Shown here piece by piece: positions 18,392 through 29,493 of a stretch of DNA of 64,000 nt. Within the stretch, counting starts at the first letter, position 1. Each line of letters opens with the position of its first letter. Made by a program: the position numbers and the translations under genes. The notes under the pieces are model-generated. The model searched no databases, had not been told where the DNA came from, and was given only the letters and a program-made list of their open reading frames with translations. Source of the stretch: Mycobacterium spongiae (GTDB lineage: Bacteria; Actinomycetota; Actinomycetes; Mycobacteriales; Mycobacteriaceae). The stretch lies in contig NZ_CP046600.1 in the NCBI RefSeq assembly GCF_018278905.1, positions 4,588,001 to 4,652,000 of the forward strand. Reading direction: 5' to 3'.

Positions 18392-18874
18392 GTGGACAAC
18401 AACAAGCGGCGCAGAGAAACGCACTGGCCCAAGGAACTAGCGTCGATCGGCTCTATCCGGTTTGGCCGCCGCTCGTCCAATTTCACAGAGACAGTGCGTT
18501 TTTACCGTGAACTGGTCGGGTTGCCGCTCTACGAGACATTTGAAGCAAGCTTCGGCAGCAACGGCGCGATATTCGGGTTGCCCAATTCTAATCTGACCCT
18601 CGAAATCGTGGAGGCAGTCGACACCGTCACGGTGGACGCTCACGAACAACTGTGTCTGTACTTCCCCGACCGCCAGTCACAACGCGAAGCCATCGCGCGG
18701 CTGCAAGAGGCGGCGGCGGAACCGGTGGAGCAGCATCCGTACTGGGAAGCGACCGGCGCGGTTACCTACCGCGACCCGGACGGCCGCGAAGTAGTGTTCG
18801 CGCCCTTCGTATTCGGGGTCAACGAACCCGGTAACAGCTCCGCCTCAGGAAAACACGAGTTTCCGTCGGACTGA
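18392..18874 (+). CDS. VOC family protein (glyoxalase-like)
   Basis: 160 residues, GTG start with GGAG shortly upstream. One VOC module: SIRFGRRSSNFTETVRFYRE, the ligand-bearing LTLEIVEAV, EQLCLYFPDRQSQREAIARL and AVTYRDPDGREVVFAPFVFG, which supplies the C-terminal glutamate. It follows the thiolase and carotenoid oxygenase genes on the same strand and is probably part of that transcript, which suggests a role in processing or binding the same type of substrate. No specific substrate is visible. Confidence 0.8.
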   Translation: MDNNKRRRETHWPKELASIGSIRFGRRSSNFTETVRFYRELVGLPLYETFEASFGSNGAIFGLPNSNLTLEIVEAVDTVTVDAHEQLCLYFPDRQSQREAIARLQEAAAEPVEQHPYWEATGAVTYRDPDGREVVFAPFVFGVNEPGNSSASGKHEFPSD

Positions 18875-18913
18875 GAATCCTGTCACGGCACCCCGTCACG
18901 TCGACGATGGCGC

Positions 18914-19348
18914 TCAGCGACGCGACCTACCAACGATCGCAGCCGCTGCCACCGCCCACAGCGAGCATGCCAGCGCACCCACCGCACTGGTCGCGCCAAC
19001 GTACAGCCCGTACTCGGCCGACACCGGCGGATTGACATTCAGCTGGTAGTACCACGCCGTCAGCGCCACGATCAGTAGCGAAATAATCAGCGCAGCAAGC
19101 GAAGAAACCCGCACCGAAAGGCCGCGGCCTACCATCGCGCCAGCCACCAGCAGCGTCGACGACAGCAGGACGATAAGCTGGCCTGGGCCGAATCCTGGCG
19201 GAAGGGTGAGGCTGCCGTGAGCACCCCCGATGGCATTGGCCCAGCCCCCGCCGTTGACCCCCGTCGTCAGCCACGGCATCCAGGTACTAGCGGCGACGCT
19301 TGCGGCGAATAGGGCCACCAGCCAGCCGGGGCGCAACGGGCGAGCCAT
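18914..19348 (-). CDS. Four-TM membrane protein, Rv0912-like, function unknown
   Basis: 144 residues from the ATG at 19348; upstream in-frame starts would add up to 15. Four hydrophobic segments: LVALFAASVAASTWMPWL, LIVLLSSTLLVAGAMVG, SLAALIISLLIVALTAWYYQ and GATSAVGALACSLWAVAAAA. The second loop WLTTGVNGGGWANAIGGAHG is extracytoplasmic by prediction. Convergent with the VOC gene. The position corresponds to Rv0912. No functional motif was recognised. Confidence 0.7.
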   Translation of the reverse strand: MARPLRPGWLVALFAASVAASTWMPWLTTGVNGGGWANAIGGAHGSLTLPPGFGPGQLIVLLSSTLLVAGAMVGRGLSVRVSSLAALIISLLIVALTAWYYQLNVNPPVSAEYGLYVGATSAVGALACSLWAVAAAAIVGRSRR

Positions 19349-19485
19349 GGTTGCGACAGTAATCGGATGCGAAACCGATTCGCCGCCCGGCACGCGCAGC
19401 GGTCGCGCTGGCCACCGTCATAGTGGTGCCAACGCGACTGACGGTCTGTCGCGGCAAAGCAGGTTAGGCCCGGTCCAGACCCGGT

Positions 19486-19923
19486 TCAGGCTGGTGTGAA
19501 CACGGTAACGAAGTTCTGTAGTGATTCCTGGATGTCGGTTCTTAAGGCGGCAGCCACAATCAAGCCGATCGGCCCGAACAGCGCAGGACCGCCGAGGTGC
19601 ACGTCGAAGCTCACGAGGGCGCCGTCGTCCTTGGGCGTAACCTTGGCGATGAGCTTCACTTTGACACCGCCGACACCGGCACCATTGAGCGTCATGCCTT
19701 CCGGCGGCTTGTAGCGCACGATGGTCCATTTGATTCGGTTGGGCATGCCCTTGACTTCGACGATCGACTCGACGACCGCACCCTTTTCCAGGGTTTCCGG
19801 CAATTTGCTGCGCCACACGCGGTGAATCGTCAACCACTCTCGGTAGCGCGACAGATCGGAGGCATGCGTCCAGGCCTCCTCCGGGAGTAGGGGTACGTCG
19901 ATCTGTCCGGAGAGTTTTGCCAT
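19486..19923 (-). CDS. SRPBCC-fold protein, Rv0910-like putative toxin
   Basis: 145 residues in a polyketide cyclase/START-like fold: KLSGQIDVPLLPEEAWTHAS, DLSRYREWLTIHRVWRSKLP, VKGMPNRIKWTIVRYKPPEG and the C-terminal helix VAAALRTDIQESLQNF. It corresponds to Rv0910, reported as the toxin of an atypical pair with Rv0909. The start is the ATG at 19923, 4 nt after the antitoxin stop, giving tight coupling. What the SRPBCC pocket binds is unknown, and the mode of toxicity is not visible from sequence. Confidence 0.85.
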   Translation of the reverse strand: MAKLSGQIDVPLLPEEAWTHASDLSRYREWLTIHRVWRSKLPETLEKGAVVESIVEVKGMPNRIKWTIVRYKPPEGMTLNGAGVGGVKVKLIAKVTPKDDGALVSFDVHLGGPALFGPIGLIVAAALRTDIQESLQNFVTVFTPA

Positions 19924-19927
19924 GTGC

Positions 19928-20107
19928 TTACTTCTGCTGGTCGTTCGTGTCGATAACTTTCTTGGCCTCGTCCTGCACCTTGTGGATGGTGTCGGAGTAT
20001 TTGCGCTGCGTCCTCTCGTCGACGAACTCGCCGGCCTTGTCGATCGCCGTCTCGACCTTGTCCGCGTTCTGCGACAACAGGTCTTTGGCTTTGTCCAGGA
20101 ATCCCAT
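19928..20107 (-). CDS. Small Rv0909-like antitoxin
   Basis: 59 residues from the ATG at 20107, chosen because GGGGAGAGG is 9 nt upstream. A nearer ATG at 20116 touches that box. Mostly charged amphipathic helices: [50 protein letters not shown]. It is the first gene of the pair, as usual for antitoxins. The sequence resembles the YtxH/MT0933-like helical proteins, so a structural role in place of, or besides, antitoxin activity cannot be excluded. Confidence 0.8.
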   Translation of the reverse strand: MGFLDKAKDLLSQNADKVETAIDKAGEFVDERTQRKYSDTIHKVQDEAKKVIDTNDQQK

Positions 20108-20219
20108 GCGCACCATCCTCTCCCCCGGTCCCCAATATGCGCGAGGACCCTACTTCGGTGGTGAACCCTACTTGGGGCGCCCTTGCTCAGCCAACCGACT
20201 ACTCGTCAACAACGAGCCG

Positions 20220-23200
20220 TCACGGCACGCTGCCGATGAGGAACAAGCCAGAGAGTTGGCTGCCGATATTCCCGATACCTGAGACAAAGCCCTGCGTCGC
20301 TAGGCCCAGAGCGTTGGTGTTGCTGATGCCCGACACGGTATTGCCGAGGTTGGTCAGACCCGAGAGCAGGTTGCCGTAGTTCACATAACCCGACACCAAA
20401 GAACCCACGTTGCCCAGGCCCGAAATGACATCGCCGATGTTGCCGAATCCCGACACGCCATCGCCGGTGTTGATGAAGCCCGACGACAGACCAGCGGAAT
20501 TCCCGAAGCCCGGGGCCGGCAAGACGTTGATGAACGGAACGTTGATGGGGCCCAGACCGGCGCCGATGGCGGCGCTCAGCATTGTGGTGTCGCCACCCAG
20601 CGTGAGAGCGATGGGGATTTGGCCGATATTGATTTCTTCGTTGACGACCGCGATGGGGGTAATCGTGGAGTTGATGGGTGCTGTTATGTCAACCGGTAGA
20701 CCGCTGATAGGCAGTGTGAAGTCTATGTCCGGAGTTGGCGGGAATGGATCAGGTGGGTCCGGGATGGGGATAGTGATGTCGATATCTACTCCACCGGACT
20801 GCCCGTCAACAGTGAGCAGGAGGTTCAATGGGATGTCGCCGCCGGCGGGCCCGCGCAGTGCGAAGGGGTTGATGGTCAGGCCGGTGATGTCACCGGTGAT
20901 GGGGAGTTTCAGAACCCCGCCACCGGTCAGGGTAAGCGGGATCTCGGGGATGGTCAGGGTGTAGTCGGCGGCGATGTGGCCCTGGTTGTCACCGCGCCAG
21001 AACAACCCGTTGTTCTGCTCGCCGGAGATGAACGCGCCGGTGTTGACATCGCCGGTGTTGCCCACCCCGGTGTTGGCGTCGCCGGTGTTGAACCAGCCCG
21101 TGTTCACCGCACCGTGATTAAACGAGCCAGTGTTATACACACCGGTGTTGGCCCCACCGGTGTTGTAACTGCCCGCGTTGCCCCACCCGGTATTGACCAA
21201 CCCCGAGTTCAACCACCCCGTGTTCGTGCTGCCGGCGTTGCCGAACCCGGTGTTATAGGACCCCGAGTTGCCGATCCCGAAGTTGCCGGTCCCGGAGTTG
21301 AACAACCCGATATTCCCGGTCCCGGAGTTAAACAAACCCACATTGCCGTCACCGGTGTTGAAGGAACCGAACCCGAACTGATTATCCCCGGTCAGCCCGA
21401 TACCGATATTGTTGTTGCCCTGGTTAGCGAAACCGAAGTTACCGATCCCCATATTGCCGAAACCGGTGTTGAAGCTGCCGGTATTACCCCAACCCCGGTT
21501 CCCATGACCACTGTTACCGCCACCAACATTGGCATCACCCACATTGCCGCCACCGACATTGCCATCACCGATGTTGGCGACCCCGACGTTGCCGTCACCG
21601 ACGTTGCCGCCACCGACATTGCCAACGCCCACATTGCCGCTACCCAGGTTCTGATCACCAAGGTTGGCATTGCCCAGATTCAGCCCACCGTGGTTAGCAA
21701 AACCGGCGTTCAACAAGCTCCCCTGGCCGGGCCCCTGGGAGAACACCCCCGCCAGAGAATCGCCCACATTGCCCACACCCGACCCAAAGTCGCCGATCGT
21801 GTTGGCCCACCCCGACAGGCTGTCACCGAGGTTCAACACCCCCGAGCCCAACGCCCCCACATTGCCCACACCCGAATACCCCACACCGCCCACGGCGAGA
21901 TTCCACCACCCCGAACCCCCACCCACATTGCCAAAGCCCGACGCACTACCGGTCCCACTATTGAAGAACCCCGACGACGGCCCACTCGTGGAATTCCCCA
22001 ACCCCGGCCCCGCCGGCACCTGCAACACCGGAATCACCACCGGACCCACACCGGGTCCCGAAACCGCCAACTGCAACGGCTGACTCGAACCGCCCACCAG
22101 CAGATTCAGCGACGGACCGGTAATCCTGATCTCATCGACCACAATCGGCCCAACAAACCCGGTGAGGCTGTTCCCGCCACCAGGGGTCCCGGTCAGGGCT
22201 ATTGGCGGAATCGCGAAAGAGCCGATGACGATGTCACCGAGATGGCCTGCTATCGGGATGTCGGGGAGGGGGATGTCCACCGCCAGGCCGAGGGAGATTT
22301 CTGGGATGGTTATCGTGAAGTCGAATCCTGCCTGGCCTTGGCCGTCGCCGCGCCAGAAGAAGCCGTTGTTCAGGCTGCCCTGGTTGAACCCGCCGGTGTT
22401 GAAGTCCCCGGTATTGGCCCAACCGGTGTTGTAGTCACCGCTGTTGAACCAACCCGTGTTGGTGTGGCCCGGGTTGAAGTCCCCGGTATTCGACGCCCCG
22501 GTGTTGAAACTGCCCGTGTTGTAGCTGCCCGTGTTGCCCACACCGGTGTTCAACAACCCCGCATTGAACACCCCGGTGTTGTAGCGGCCCGCATTGAACA
22601 ACCCCGTATCAAACTCACCGGAGTTACCCACCCCCCAGTTCCCAGTGCCCGAGTTAAACAACCCCACATTGCCGGTACCGGAGTTGAACAACCCCACATT
22701 GCCGGTGCCGGAGTTCCAGCCCCCGAACCCGACCTCGCCGGTCCCACTGAGCCCGATACCGATATTGTTGGTCCCGGTATTGCCGAACCCGATATTATTG
22801 AAACCCGTGTTACCGAGACCGACATTGTAATCGCCCGCATTACCGAACCCGACATTATACGATCCCAGGTTCCCCGGCCCGAAGTTGTACTCACCAATAT
22901 TGCCCGACCCCAGGTTGAAGCTACCCAGGTTCCCGAACCCGAAGTTCGCACCACCACTATTCCCGAACCCGAAATTCCCGCTCCCGAAATTCCCCGAACC
23001 GACATTGCCCACACCCAGATTCGCCAACCCCGCATTAAAAATGCTCATCCGGTCCGAGCCGGCGTAGAACAACCCCGACAGACCGTCGCCGACATTGCCC
23101 ACACCCGACGTCACACCACCGGCCATGTTGGTGTTGCTCAGGCCCGACAAGGAGTTACCCAGGTTGGCAAAACCCGACAGCACGTTGCCGATGTTCTGGT

Positions 23201-26200
23201 AGCCCGAGGCCAGGGAACCCACGTTGCCCAAGCCCGAGACGGCGTCGCCGATGTTGCCGAAACCAGACGCACCGCCACCGGTATTGAAGAAGCCCGACGA
23301 CACCCCACCGACATTGCCGAAACCCGGACCCGGCGAGACATGGATGATCGGGATGGTGACCGGCCCCAGACCACCGGCAACAGTCGCACTCACCGGCGTC
23401 GTGCCGCCGGGGTCACCCACCACAAAATCGTCCAACGTGATCAGGCTAATGGTGATCGGCGGGGCCTGGATTGCGCCTATCTGAGCGTTGATATCTACGC
23501 CGATTGAAATCGGCAGCTGCGGTACGGTGAAGCTAAAATCCAGGTCAGTACCCGGGATGTCGAAGCTGAGATCCCTGGCACCGGTTGACCCGAGCAGGGT
23601 GAAATGGCCCAGAACTGGTATTCCAAGGCCGTTTCCTCCGTGCACCCAGAAGCGATTAATGGTCATACTGCTGATCTCGCCGCTAATGGGCAGGTGCAGA
23701 AAGCCGCTGGCGTTGACGTCCAGTGGGATCTCGGGGATGGTCAGAGTGTAGTCGGCGGCGATGTGGCCCTGGTTGTCACCGCGCCAGAACAACCCGTTGT
23801 TCTGCTCGCCGGAGATGAACGCGCCGGTGTTGACATCGCCGGTGTTGCCCACCCCGGTATTGGCGTCGCCGGTGTTGAACCAGCCCGTGTTCACCGCACC
23901 GTGATTAAACGAGCCAGTGTTATACACACCGGTGTTGGCCCCACCGGTGTTGTAACTGCCCGCGTTGCCCCACCCGGTATTGACCAACCCCGAGTTCAAC
24001 CACCCCGTGTTCGTGCTGCCGGCGTTGCCGAACCCGGTGTTATAGGACCCCGAGTTGCCGATCCCGAAGTTGCCGGTCCCGGAGTTGAACAACCCGATAT
24101 TCCCGGTCCCGGAGTTAAACAAACCCACATTGCCGTCACCGGTGTTGAAGGAACCGAACCCGAACTGATTATCCCCGGTCAGCCCGATACCGATATTGTT
24201 GTTGCCCTGGTTAGCGAAACCGAAGTTACCGATCCCCATATTGCCGAAACCGGTGTTGAAGCTGCCGGTATTACCCCAACCCCGGTTCCCATGACCACTG
24301 TTACCGCCACCAACATTGGCATCACCCACATTGCCGCCACCGACATTGCCATCACCGATGTTGGCGACCCCGACGTTGCCGTCACCGACGTTGCCGCCAC
24401 CGACATTGCCAACGCCCACATTGCCGCTACCCAGGTTCTGATCACCAAGGTTGGCATTGCCCAGATTCAGCCCACCGTGGTTAGCAAAACCGGCGTTCAA
24501 CAAGCTCCCCTGGCCGGGCCCCTGGGAGAACATCCCCGCCGGAGAATCGCCCACATTGCCCACACCCGACCCAAAGTCGCCGATCGTGTTGGCCCACCCC
24601 GACAGGCTGTCACCGAGGTTCAACACCCCCGAGCCCAACGCCCCCACATTGCCCACACCCGAATACCCCACACCCGAATACCCCACACCGCCCACGGCGA
24701 GATTCCACCACCCCGAACCCCCACCCACATTGCCAAAGCCCGACGCACTCCCGGTCCCACTATTGAAGAACCCCGACGACGGCCCACTCGTGGAATTGCC
24801 CAACCCCGGCCCCGCCGGCACCTGCAACACCGGAATCACCACCGGACCCAGACTCGGACCCGAAATACCCAACTGCAACGACTCGTTCTGACCCCCAACC
24901 AATATGTTTACCGATGGACCATCGATGATGATCGGATCCACCACAATCGGCCCGACAATGGCGGTCAGATTGCCAAACACTGGCAAAGCCGGAATCGTGA
25001 AGGAGCCCAACACGATCTGACCGAGCTGGCCCGTAATGGGGATGTTGATGGGAACATCCGCAACCAGGCCCAGGGAGATTTCCGGGATGGTCAAGGTGAA
25101 GTCGAAACCACCCTGGCCCTGCTCGTCGCCGCGCCAGAAGAAGCCGTTGTTCAGGCTGCCCTGGTTGAACCCGCCGGTGTTGAAGTCCCCGGTATTGGCC
25201 CAACCGGTGTTGTAGTCACCGCTGTTAAACCAACCCGTGTTGGCGTGGCCCGGGTTGAAGTCCCCGGTATTCGACGCCCCGGTGTTGAAACTGCCCGTGT
25301 TGTAGCTGCCCGTGTTGCCCACACCGGTGTTCAACAACCCCGCATTGAACACCCCGGTGTTGTAGCGGCCCGCATTGAACAACCCCGTATCAAACTCACC
25401 GGAGTTACCCACCCCCCAGTTGCCAGTGCCCGAGTTAAACAACCCCACGTTGCCGGTACCGGAGTTGAACAACCCCACATTGCCGGTGCCGGAGTTCCAG
25501 CCCCCGAACCCGACCTCGCCGGTCCCACTGAGCCCGATACCGATATTGTTGGTCCCGGTATTGCCGAACCCGATATTATTGAAACCCGTGTTACCGAGAC
25601 CGACATTGTAATCGCCCGCATTACCGAACCCGACATTATACGATCCCAGGTTCCCCGGCCCGAAGTTGTACTCACCAATATTGCCCGACCCCAGGTTGAA
25701 GCTACCCAGGTTCCCGAACCCGAAGTTCGCACCACCACTATTCCCGAACCCGAAATTCCCGCTCCCGAAATTCCCCGAACCGACATTGCCCACACCCAGA
25801 TTCGCCAACCCCGCATTAAAAATGCTCATCCGGTCCGAGCCGGCATAGAACAACCCCGACAGACCGTCGCCGACATTGCCCACACCCGACGTCACACCAC
25901 CGGCCATGTTGGTGTTGCTCAGGCCCGACAAGGAGTTACCCAGGTTGGCAAAACCCGACAGCACGTTGCCGATGTTCTGGTAGCCCGAGGCCAGGGAACC
26001 CACGTTGCCCAAGCCCGAGACGGCGTCGCCGATGTTGCCGAAACCAGACGCACCGCCACCGGTATTGAAGAAGCCCGACGACACCCCACCGACATTGCCG
26101 AAACCCGGACCCGGCGAGACATGGATGATCGGGATGGTGACCGGCCCCAGACCACCGGCAACAGTCGCACTCACCGGCGTCGTGCCGCCGGGGTCACCCA

Positions 26201-29200
26201 CCACAAAATCGTTCAACGTGATCGGACTAATGGTGATCCGTGGAAATTCGAAGCCGTTTACGGCGGAAACGACACCGACGCCGATAACAATCGGCAACGG
26301 CGGTATCGGTACGGAGATATCCTCGTCGATGACGGGAACGGTGACGTCGACACTGATCCCTTGAGATTGCAGCCCGAGCAGGTTGAGCGTGAGATCCAGC
26401 GGGATGCTGCGCACGATGAAGGGCTCGACGCTCAGGCCGGTGACTCTGCCTTCGATGGGGATTTGCAGGGTGCCGCCGCCGTCGATGGTGAGTGGGATTT
26501 GGGGGATGGTCAGGGTGTAGTCGGCGGCGATGTGGCCCTGGTTGTCACCGCGCCAGAACAACCCGTTGTTCTGCTCGCCGGAGATGAACGCGCCGGTGTT
26601 GACATCGCCGGTGTTGCCCACCCCGGTATTGGCGTCGCCGGTGTTGAACCAGCCCGTGTTCACCGCACCGTGATTAAACGAGCCAGTGTTATACACACCG
26701 GTGTTGGCCCCACCGGTGTTGTAACTGCCCGCGTTGCCCCACCCGGTATTGACCAACCCCGAGTTCAACCACCCCGTGTTCGTACTACCGGCGTTGCCGA
26801 ACCCGGTGTTAAAGGACCCCGAGTTGCCGATCCCGAAGTTGCCGGTCCCGGAGTTGAACAACCCGATATTCCCGGTCCCGGAGTTAAACAAACCCACATT
26901 GCCGTCACCGGTGTTGAAGGAACCGAACCCGAACTGATTATCCCCGGTCAGCCCGATACCGATATTGTTGTTGCCCTGGTTAGCGAAACCGAAGTTACCG
27001 ATCCCCATATTGCCGAAACCGGTGTTGAAGCTGCCGGTATTACCCCAACCCCGGTTCCCATGACCACTGTTGCCGCCACCAACATTGGCATCACCCACAT
27101 TGCCGCCACCGACATTGCCATCACCGATGTTGGCGACCCCGACGTTGCCGTCACCGACGTTGCCGCCACCGACATTGCCAACGCCCACATTGCCGCTACC
27201 CAGGTTCTGATCACCAAGGTTGGCATTGCCCAGATTCAGCCCACCGTGGTTAGCAAAACCGGCGTTCAACAAGCTCCCCTGGCCGGGCCCCTGGGAGAAC
27301 ATCCCCGCCAGAGAATCGCCCACATTGCCCACACCCGACCCAAAGTCGCCGATCGTGTTGGCCCACCCCGACAGGCTGTCACCGAGGTTCAACACCCCCG
27401 AGCCCAACGCCCCCACATTGCCCACACCCGAATACCCCACACCCGAATACCCCACACCGCCCACGGCGAGATTCCACCACCCCGAACCCCCACCCACATT
27501 GCCAAAGCCCGACGCACTCCCAGTCCCACTATTGAAGAACCCCGACGACGGCCCACTCGTGGAATTGCCCAACCCCGGCCCCGCCGGCACCTGCAACACC
27601 GGAATCACCACCGGACCCACACCGGGTCCTGAAATCGCCAACTGCAACGACTCGTTCGGGCCCCCCAGCCGCAAGTCCAGGGACGGTCCCATGATCGTGA
27701 TCGGATCCACGACAATCGGCCCAATAGTGCCAGTCAGCAGATTCCCGCTGAGGGTGTTCACGTGCAACGCCGGAACCGTGAAAGACGGGACAGTAATCGC
27801 AGGAGGGGCGCCAGTGGTGATAGTCCCGACGGTGCCGATGATCGGAATGTCCAAGGGGACGTCCACAGCCAGGCCCACTCCGATGGCCGGGATGGTTATC
27901 GTGAAGTCGAATCCTGCCTGGCCCTGCTCGTCACCGCGCCAGAAGAAGCCGTTGTTCAGGCTGCCCTGGTTGAACCCGCCGGTGTTGAAGTCCCCGGTAT
28001 TGGCCCAACCGGTGTTGTAGTCACCGCTGTTGAACCAACCCGTGTTGGTGTGGCCCGGGTTGAAACCACCCGTGTTGGACACACCCGTGTTGAAACTGCC
28101 CGTGTTGTAGCTGCCCGTGTTGCCCACACCGGTGTTCAACAACCCCGCATTGAACACCCCGGTGTTGTAGCGGCCCGCATTGAACAACCCCGTATCAAAC
28201 TCACCGGAGTTACCCACCCCCCAGTTCCCAGTGCCCGAGTTAAACAACCCCACATTGCCGGTACCGGAGTTGAACAACCCCACATTGCCGGTGCCGGAGT
28301 TCCAGCCCCCGAACCCGAACTCGCCGGTCCCGGTCAACCCGATACCGATGTTGTTAGTGCCGGTATTGCCAAACCCGATATTGTTCAGTCCGCTGTTGCC
28401 CAATCCGATGTTGTAGTCACCCGCGTTACCGAAACCGACATTGTAGGATCCCAGGTTCGCCGGCCCGACGTTGTAGCCACCAATATTCCCCGACCCCAGG
28501 TTAAAGTCGCCCAGATTCCCGGAACCGAAATTCACCCGCCCACTATTTCCGAACCCCACATTGCCGTCCCCCGCACTCCCAAAACCAACATTGCCCACAC
28601 CCACATTCGCCAACCCCGCATTAAATATGCTCATACGGCCCGCGGGGCCGTTCAAGGCTTCCTGGGCAGAGGTGATGAGCGACGCAGCCGCCGCGCCGGG
28701 GTTCTGCACCAGGGAAACAAACGGCGTCAACGCTGACACCGCCGCCGATGCACCCGTGTGGTAGCCCAACATGGCCGCCACATCTTGGGCCCACATCTGC
28801 TCGTATTCCGCCTCGATGGCGGCGATCGCCGGGGCATTGAAGCCCAGGAGGTTGGACCTGACCAGAGACACCAGTTGCGAACGATTGGCCACGACGGCAG
28901 CGGGATGAACCGTCGCGGCCAGGGTCGCCTCAAATGCGGCCGCTGCGATCCTGGCCTGCCCGGAAACCTGCTGCGCCTGCGCTCCGGTGGAGGTCAGCCA
29001 CCCGACGTAGGCGCCTGACGCAGCAGCCATCGCGGCCGATGCGGCACCCTGCCAGGACGAGTGCGCCAGCTCCGAAGTCACTGCGGAGAACGTGGCTGCC
29101 GAGGATCCCAATTCTGTGGCCACCGCTTCCCACGCCGCGGCCGCGGCGAGCATCGGGCCTACCCCGGGACCACCGAATATACGGACCGAATTAATTTCTG

Positions 29201-29222
29201 GTGGCGACACCACATAACTCAT
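20220..29222 (-). CDS. Giant PPE-MPTR protein (3000 residues)
   Basis: The ATG at 29222 has GAGAGGG 7 nt upstream. The PPE domain occupies about residues 1-180 ([47 protein letters not shown]). Then come three super-repeats of about 930 residues, each starting at [10 protein letters not shown] and built of pentapeptides of the NxGxGN type. Inside each unit are two non-repetitive, beta-rich islands opened by [17 protein letters not shown] (type A) and [20 protein letters not shown] (type B). No stop or frameshift interrupts the frame. PPE-MPTR proteins are ESX-5-dependent, cell-envelope or secreted. It lies between ctpE and the Rv0909-type pair, where M. tuberculosis has no PPE gene, so it was inserted here or lost there. 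Confidence 0.95.
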   Translation of the reverse strand: MSYVVSPPEINSVRIFGGPGVGPMLAAAAAWEAVATELGSSAATFSAVTSELAHSSWQGAASAAMAAASGAYVGWLTSTGAQAQQVSGQARIAAAAFEATLAATVHPAAVVANRSQLVSLVRSNLLGFNAPAIAAIEAEYEQMWAQDVAAMLGYHTGASAAVSALTPFVSLVQNPGAAAASLITSAQEALNGPAGRMSIFNAGLANVGVGNVGFGSAGDGNVGFGNSGRVNFGSGNLGDFNLGSGNIGGYNVGPANLGSYNVGFGNAGDYNIGLGNSGLNNIGFGNTGTNNIGIGLTGTGEFGFGGWNSGTGNVGLFNSGTGNVGLFNSGTGNWGVGNSGEFDTGLFNAGRYNTGVFNAGLLNTGVGNTGSYNTGSFNTGVSNTGGFNPGHTNTGWFNSGDYNTGWANTGDFNTGGFNQGSLNNGFFWRGDEQGQAGFDFTITIPAIGVGLAVDVPLDIPIIGTVGTITTGAPPAITVPSFTVPALHVNTLSGNLLTGTIGPIVVDPITIMGPSLDLRLGGPNESLQLAISGPGVGPVVIPVLQVPAGPGLGNSTSGPSSGFFNSGTGSASGFGNVGGGSGWWNLAVGGVGYSGVGYSGVGNVGALGSGVLNLGDSLSGWANTIGDFGSGVGNVGDSLAGMFSQGPGQGSLLNAGFANHGGLNLGNANLGDQNLGSGNVGVGNVGGGNVGDGNVGVANIGDGNVGGGNVGDANVGGGNSGHGNRGWGNTGSFNTGFGNMGIGNFGFANQGNNNIGIGLTGDNQFGFGSFNTGDGNVGLFNSGTGNIGLFNSGTGNFGIGNSGSFNTGFGNAGSTNTGWLNSGLVNTGWGNAGSYNTGGANTGVYNTGSFNHGAVNTGWFNTGDANTGVGNTGDVNTGAFISGEQNNGLFWRGDNQGHIAADYTLTIPQIPLTIDGGGTLQIPIEGRVTGLSVEPFIVRSIPLDLTLNLLGLQSQGISVDVTVPVIDEDISVPIPPLPIVIGVGVVSAVNGFEFPRITISPITLNDFVVGDPGGTTPVSATVAGGLGPVTIPIIHVSPGPGFGNVGGVSSGFFNTGGGASGFGNIGDAVSGLGNVGSLASGYQNIGNVLSGFANLGNSLSGLSNTNMAGGVTSGVGNVGDGLSGLFYAGSDRMSIFNAGLANLGVGNVGSGNFGSGNFGFGNSGGANFGFGNLGSFNLGSGNIGEYNFGPGNLGSYNVGFGNAGDYNVGLGNTGFNNIGFGNTGTNNIGIGLSGTGEVGFGGWNSGTGNVGLFNSGTGNVGLFNSGTGNWGVGNSGEFDTGLFNAGRYNTGVFNAGLLNTGVGNTGSYNTGSFNTGASNTGDFNPGHANTGWFNSGDYNTGWANTGDFNTGGFNQGSLNNGFFWRGDEQGQGGFDFTLTIPEISLGLVADVPINIPITGQLGQIVLGSFTIPALPVFGNLTAIVGPIVVDPIIIDGPSVNILVGGQNESLQLGISGPSLGPVVIPVLQVPAGPGLGNSTSGPSSGFFNSGTGSASGFGNVGGGSGWWNLAVGGVGYSGVGYSGVGNVGALGSGVLNLGDSLSGWANTIGDFGSGVGNVGDSPAGMFSQGPGQGSLLNAGFANHGGLNLGNANLGDQNLGSGNVGVGNVGGGNVGDGNVGVANIGDGNVGGGNVGDANVGGGNSGHGNRGWGNTGSFNTGFGNMGIGNFGFANQGNNNIGIGLTGDNQFGFGSFNTGDGNVGLFNSGTGNIGLFNSGTGNFGIGNSGSYNTGFGNAGSTNTGWLNSGLVNTGWGNAGSYNTGGANTGVYNTGSFNHGAVNTGWFNTGDANTGVGNTGDVNTGAFISGEQNNGLFWRGDNQGHIAADYTLTIPEIPLDVNASGFLHLPISGEISSMTINRFWVHGGNGLGIPVLGHFTLLGSTGARDLSFDIPGTDLDFSFTVPQLPISIGVDINAQIGAIQAPPITISLITLDDFVVGDPGGTTPVSATVAGGLGPVTIPIIHVSPGPGFGNVGGVSSGFFNTGGGASGFGNIGDAVSGLGNVGSLASGYQNIGNVLSGFANLGNSLSGLSNTNMAGGVTSGVGNVGDGLSGLFYAGSDRMSIFNAGLANLGVGNVGSGNFGSGNFGFGNSGGANFGFGNLGSFNLGSGNIGEYNFGPGNLGSYNVGFGNAGDYNVGLGNTGFNNIGFGNTGTNNIGIGLSGTGEVGFGGWNSGTGNVGLFNSGTGNVGLFNSGTGNWGVGNSGEFDTGLFNAGRYNTGVFNAGLLNTGVGNTGSYNTGSFNTGASNTGDFNPGHTNTGWFNSGDYNTGWANTGDFNTGGFNQGSLNNGFFWRGDGQGQAGFDFTITIPEISLGLAVDIPLPDIPIAGHLGDIVIGSFAIPPIALTGTPGGGNSLTGFVGPIVVDEIRITGPSLNLLVGGSSQPLQLAVSGPGVGPVVIPVLQVPAGPGLGNSTSGPSSGFFNSGTGSASGFGNVGGGSGWWNLAVGGVGYSGVGNVGALGSGVLNLGDSLSGWANTIGDFGSGVGNVGDSLAGVFSQGPGQGSLLNAGFANHGGLNLGNANLGDQNLGSGNVGVGNVGGGNVGDGNVGVANIGDGNVGGGNVGDANVGGGNSGHGNRGWGNTGSFNTGFGNMGIGNFGFANQGNNNIGIGLTGDNQFGFGSFNTGDGNVGLFNSGTGNIGLFNSGTGNFGIGNSGSYNTGFGNAGSTNTGWLNSGLVNTGWGNAGSYNTGGANTGVYNTGSFNHGAVNTGWFNTGDANTGVGNTGDVNTGAFISGEQNNGLFWRGDNQGHIAADYTLTIPEIPLTLTGGGVLKLPITGDITGLTINPFALRGPAGGDIPLNLLLTVDGQSGGVDIDITIPIPDPPDPFPPTPDIDFTLPISGLPVDITAPINSTITPIAVVNEEINIGQIPIALTLGGDTTMLSAAIGAGLGPINVPFINVLPAPGFGNSAGLSSGFINTGDGVSGFGNIGDVISGLGNVGSLVSGYVNYGNLLSGLTNLGNTVSGISNTNALGLATQGFVSGIGNIGSQLSGLFLIGSVP
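20223..23048 (-). repeat. PPE-MPTR super-repeat unit 3 (2826 bp)
   Basis: Last unit. It carries island A3 (roughly 22045-22335) and the longest and most divergent island B3 (roughly 20490-20985, with a Pro/Asp-rich insertion [12 protein letters not shown]). It closes with a terminal set of pentapeptides and GLFLIGSVP. Confidence 0.85.
23049..25829 (-). repeat. PPE-MPTR super-repeat unit 2 (2781 bp)
   Basis: Middle unit. Its scaffold DNA is almost identical to unit 3 over long stretches, including synonymous positions. It carries island A2 (roughly 24830-25115) and B2 (roughly 23390-23765). It has two copies of the [15 protein letters not shown] motif where unit 3 has one. Confidence 0.85.
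25830..28634 (-). repeat. PPE-MPTR super-repeat unit 1 (2805 bp)
   Basis: First unit after the PPE domain, from one [10 protein letters not shown] motif to the next. Its early pentapeptide block differs from units 2 and 3 ([27 protein letters not shown]), while the rest of its scaffold is nearly identical at DNA level. It carries island A1 (roughly 27620-27925) and island B1 (roughly 26150-26530). Confidence 0.85.
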
Positions 29223-29382
29223 CGCCGTGCCCTCTCACAGGTGACTTATTGCGTCTGCGAGCCGCCGATCACCACACACGACAACCAGCCAATCTCCAGG
29301 ATTGCCCCGTCGCTCCAATGCGGCTGGTTGCGCGGACGATTAGGTGTTCGCGGCCGTAGTGGAAGGACTTTATCAGAAAGAG

Positions 29383-29395
29383 TGACCACTGGTCA
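29383..29395. promoter_or_regulatory. Operator-like palindrome upstream of the giant PPE gene (site 1)
   Basis: TGACCA-C-TGGTCA, perfect 6-bp arms around one base, 160 nt before the PPE start. The symmetry resembles TetR-family operators. It lies in the AT-rich 271-nt gap between ctpE and the PPE gene. Confidence 0.45.
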
Positions 29396-29419
29396 TCGTT
29401 GTCGCTAAATTACTGACAA

Positions 29420-29436
29420 TGTAAAGTTTCTTTACA
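29420..29436. promoter_or_regulatory. Operator-like palindrome upstream of the giant PPE gene (site 2)
   Basis: TGTAAAG-TTT-CTTTACA, perfect 7-bp arms. It is 24 nt from site 1 and in the most AT-rich part of the gap. It could be a regulator site or, as a hairpin, part of the ctpE 3' end. The lack of a GC-rich stem argues for an operator. Confidence 0.5.
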
Positions 29437-29493
29437 CAACACAATGTTCATTGCCGATGCACTTTCGACTAAACCGCTATTTTGTTATGAGAA

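Noticed and set aside
20976..27632. Very long open frames on the plus strand (843 and 1342 codons) opposite the PPE-MPTR gene
   Set aside because: They mirror the pentapeptide repeats of the real gene in antisense ([13 protein letters not shown] tracts), have no ribosome sites and break at the variable islands. High GC and repeats keep the frame open.
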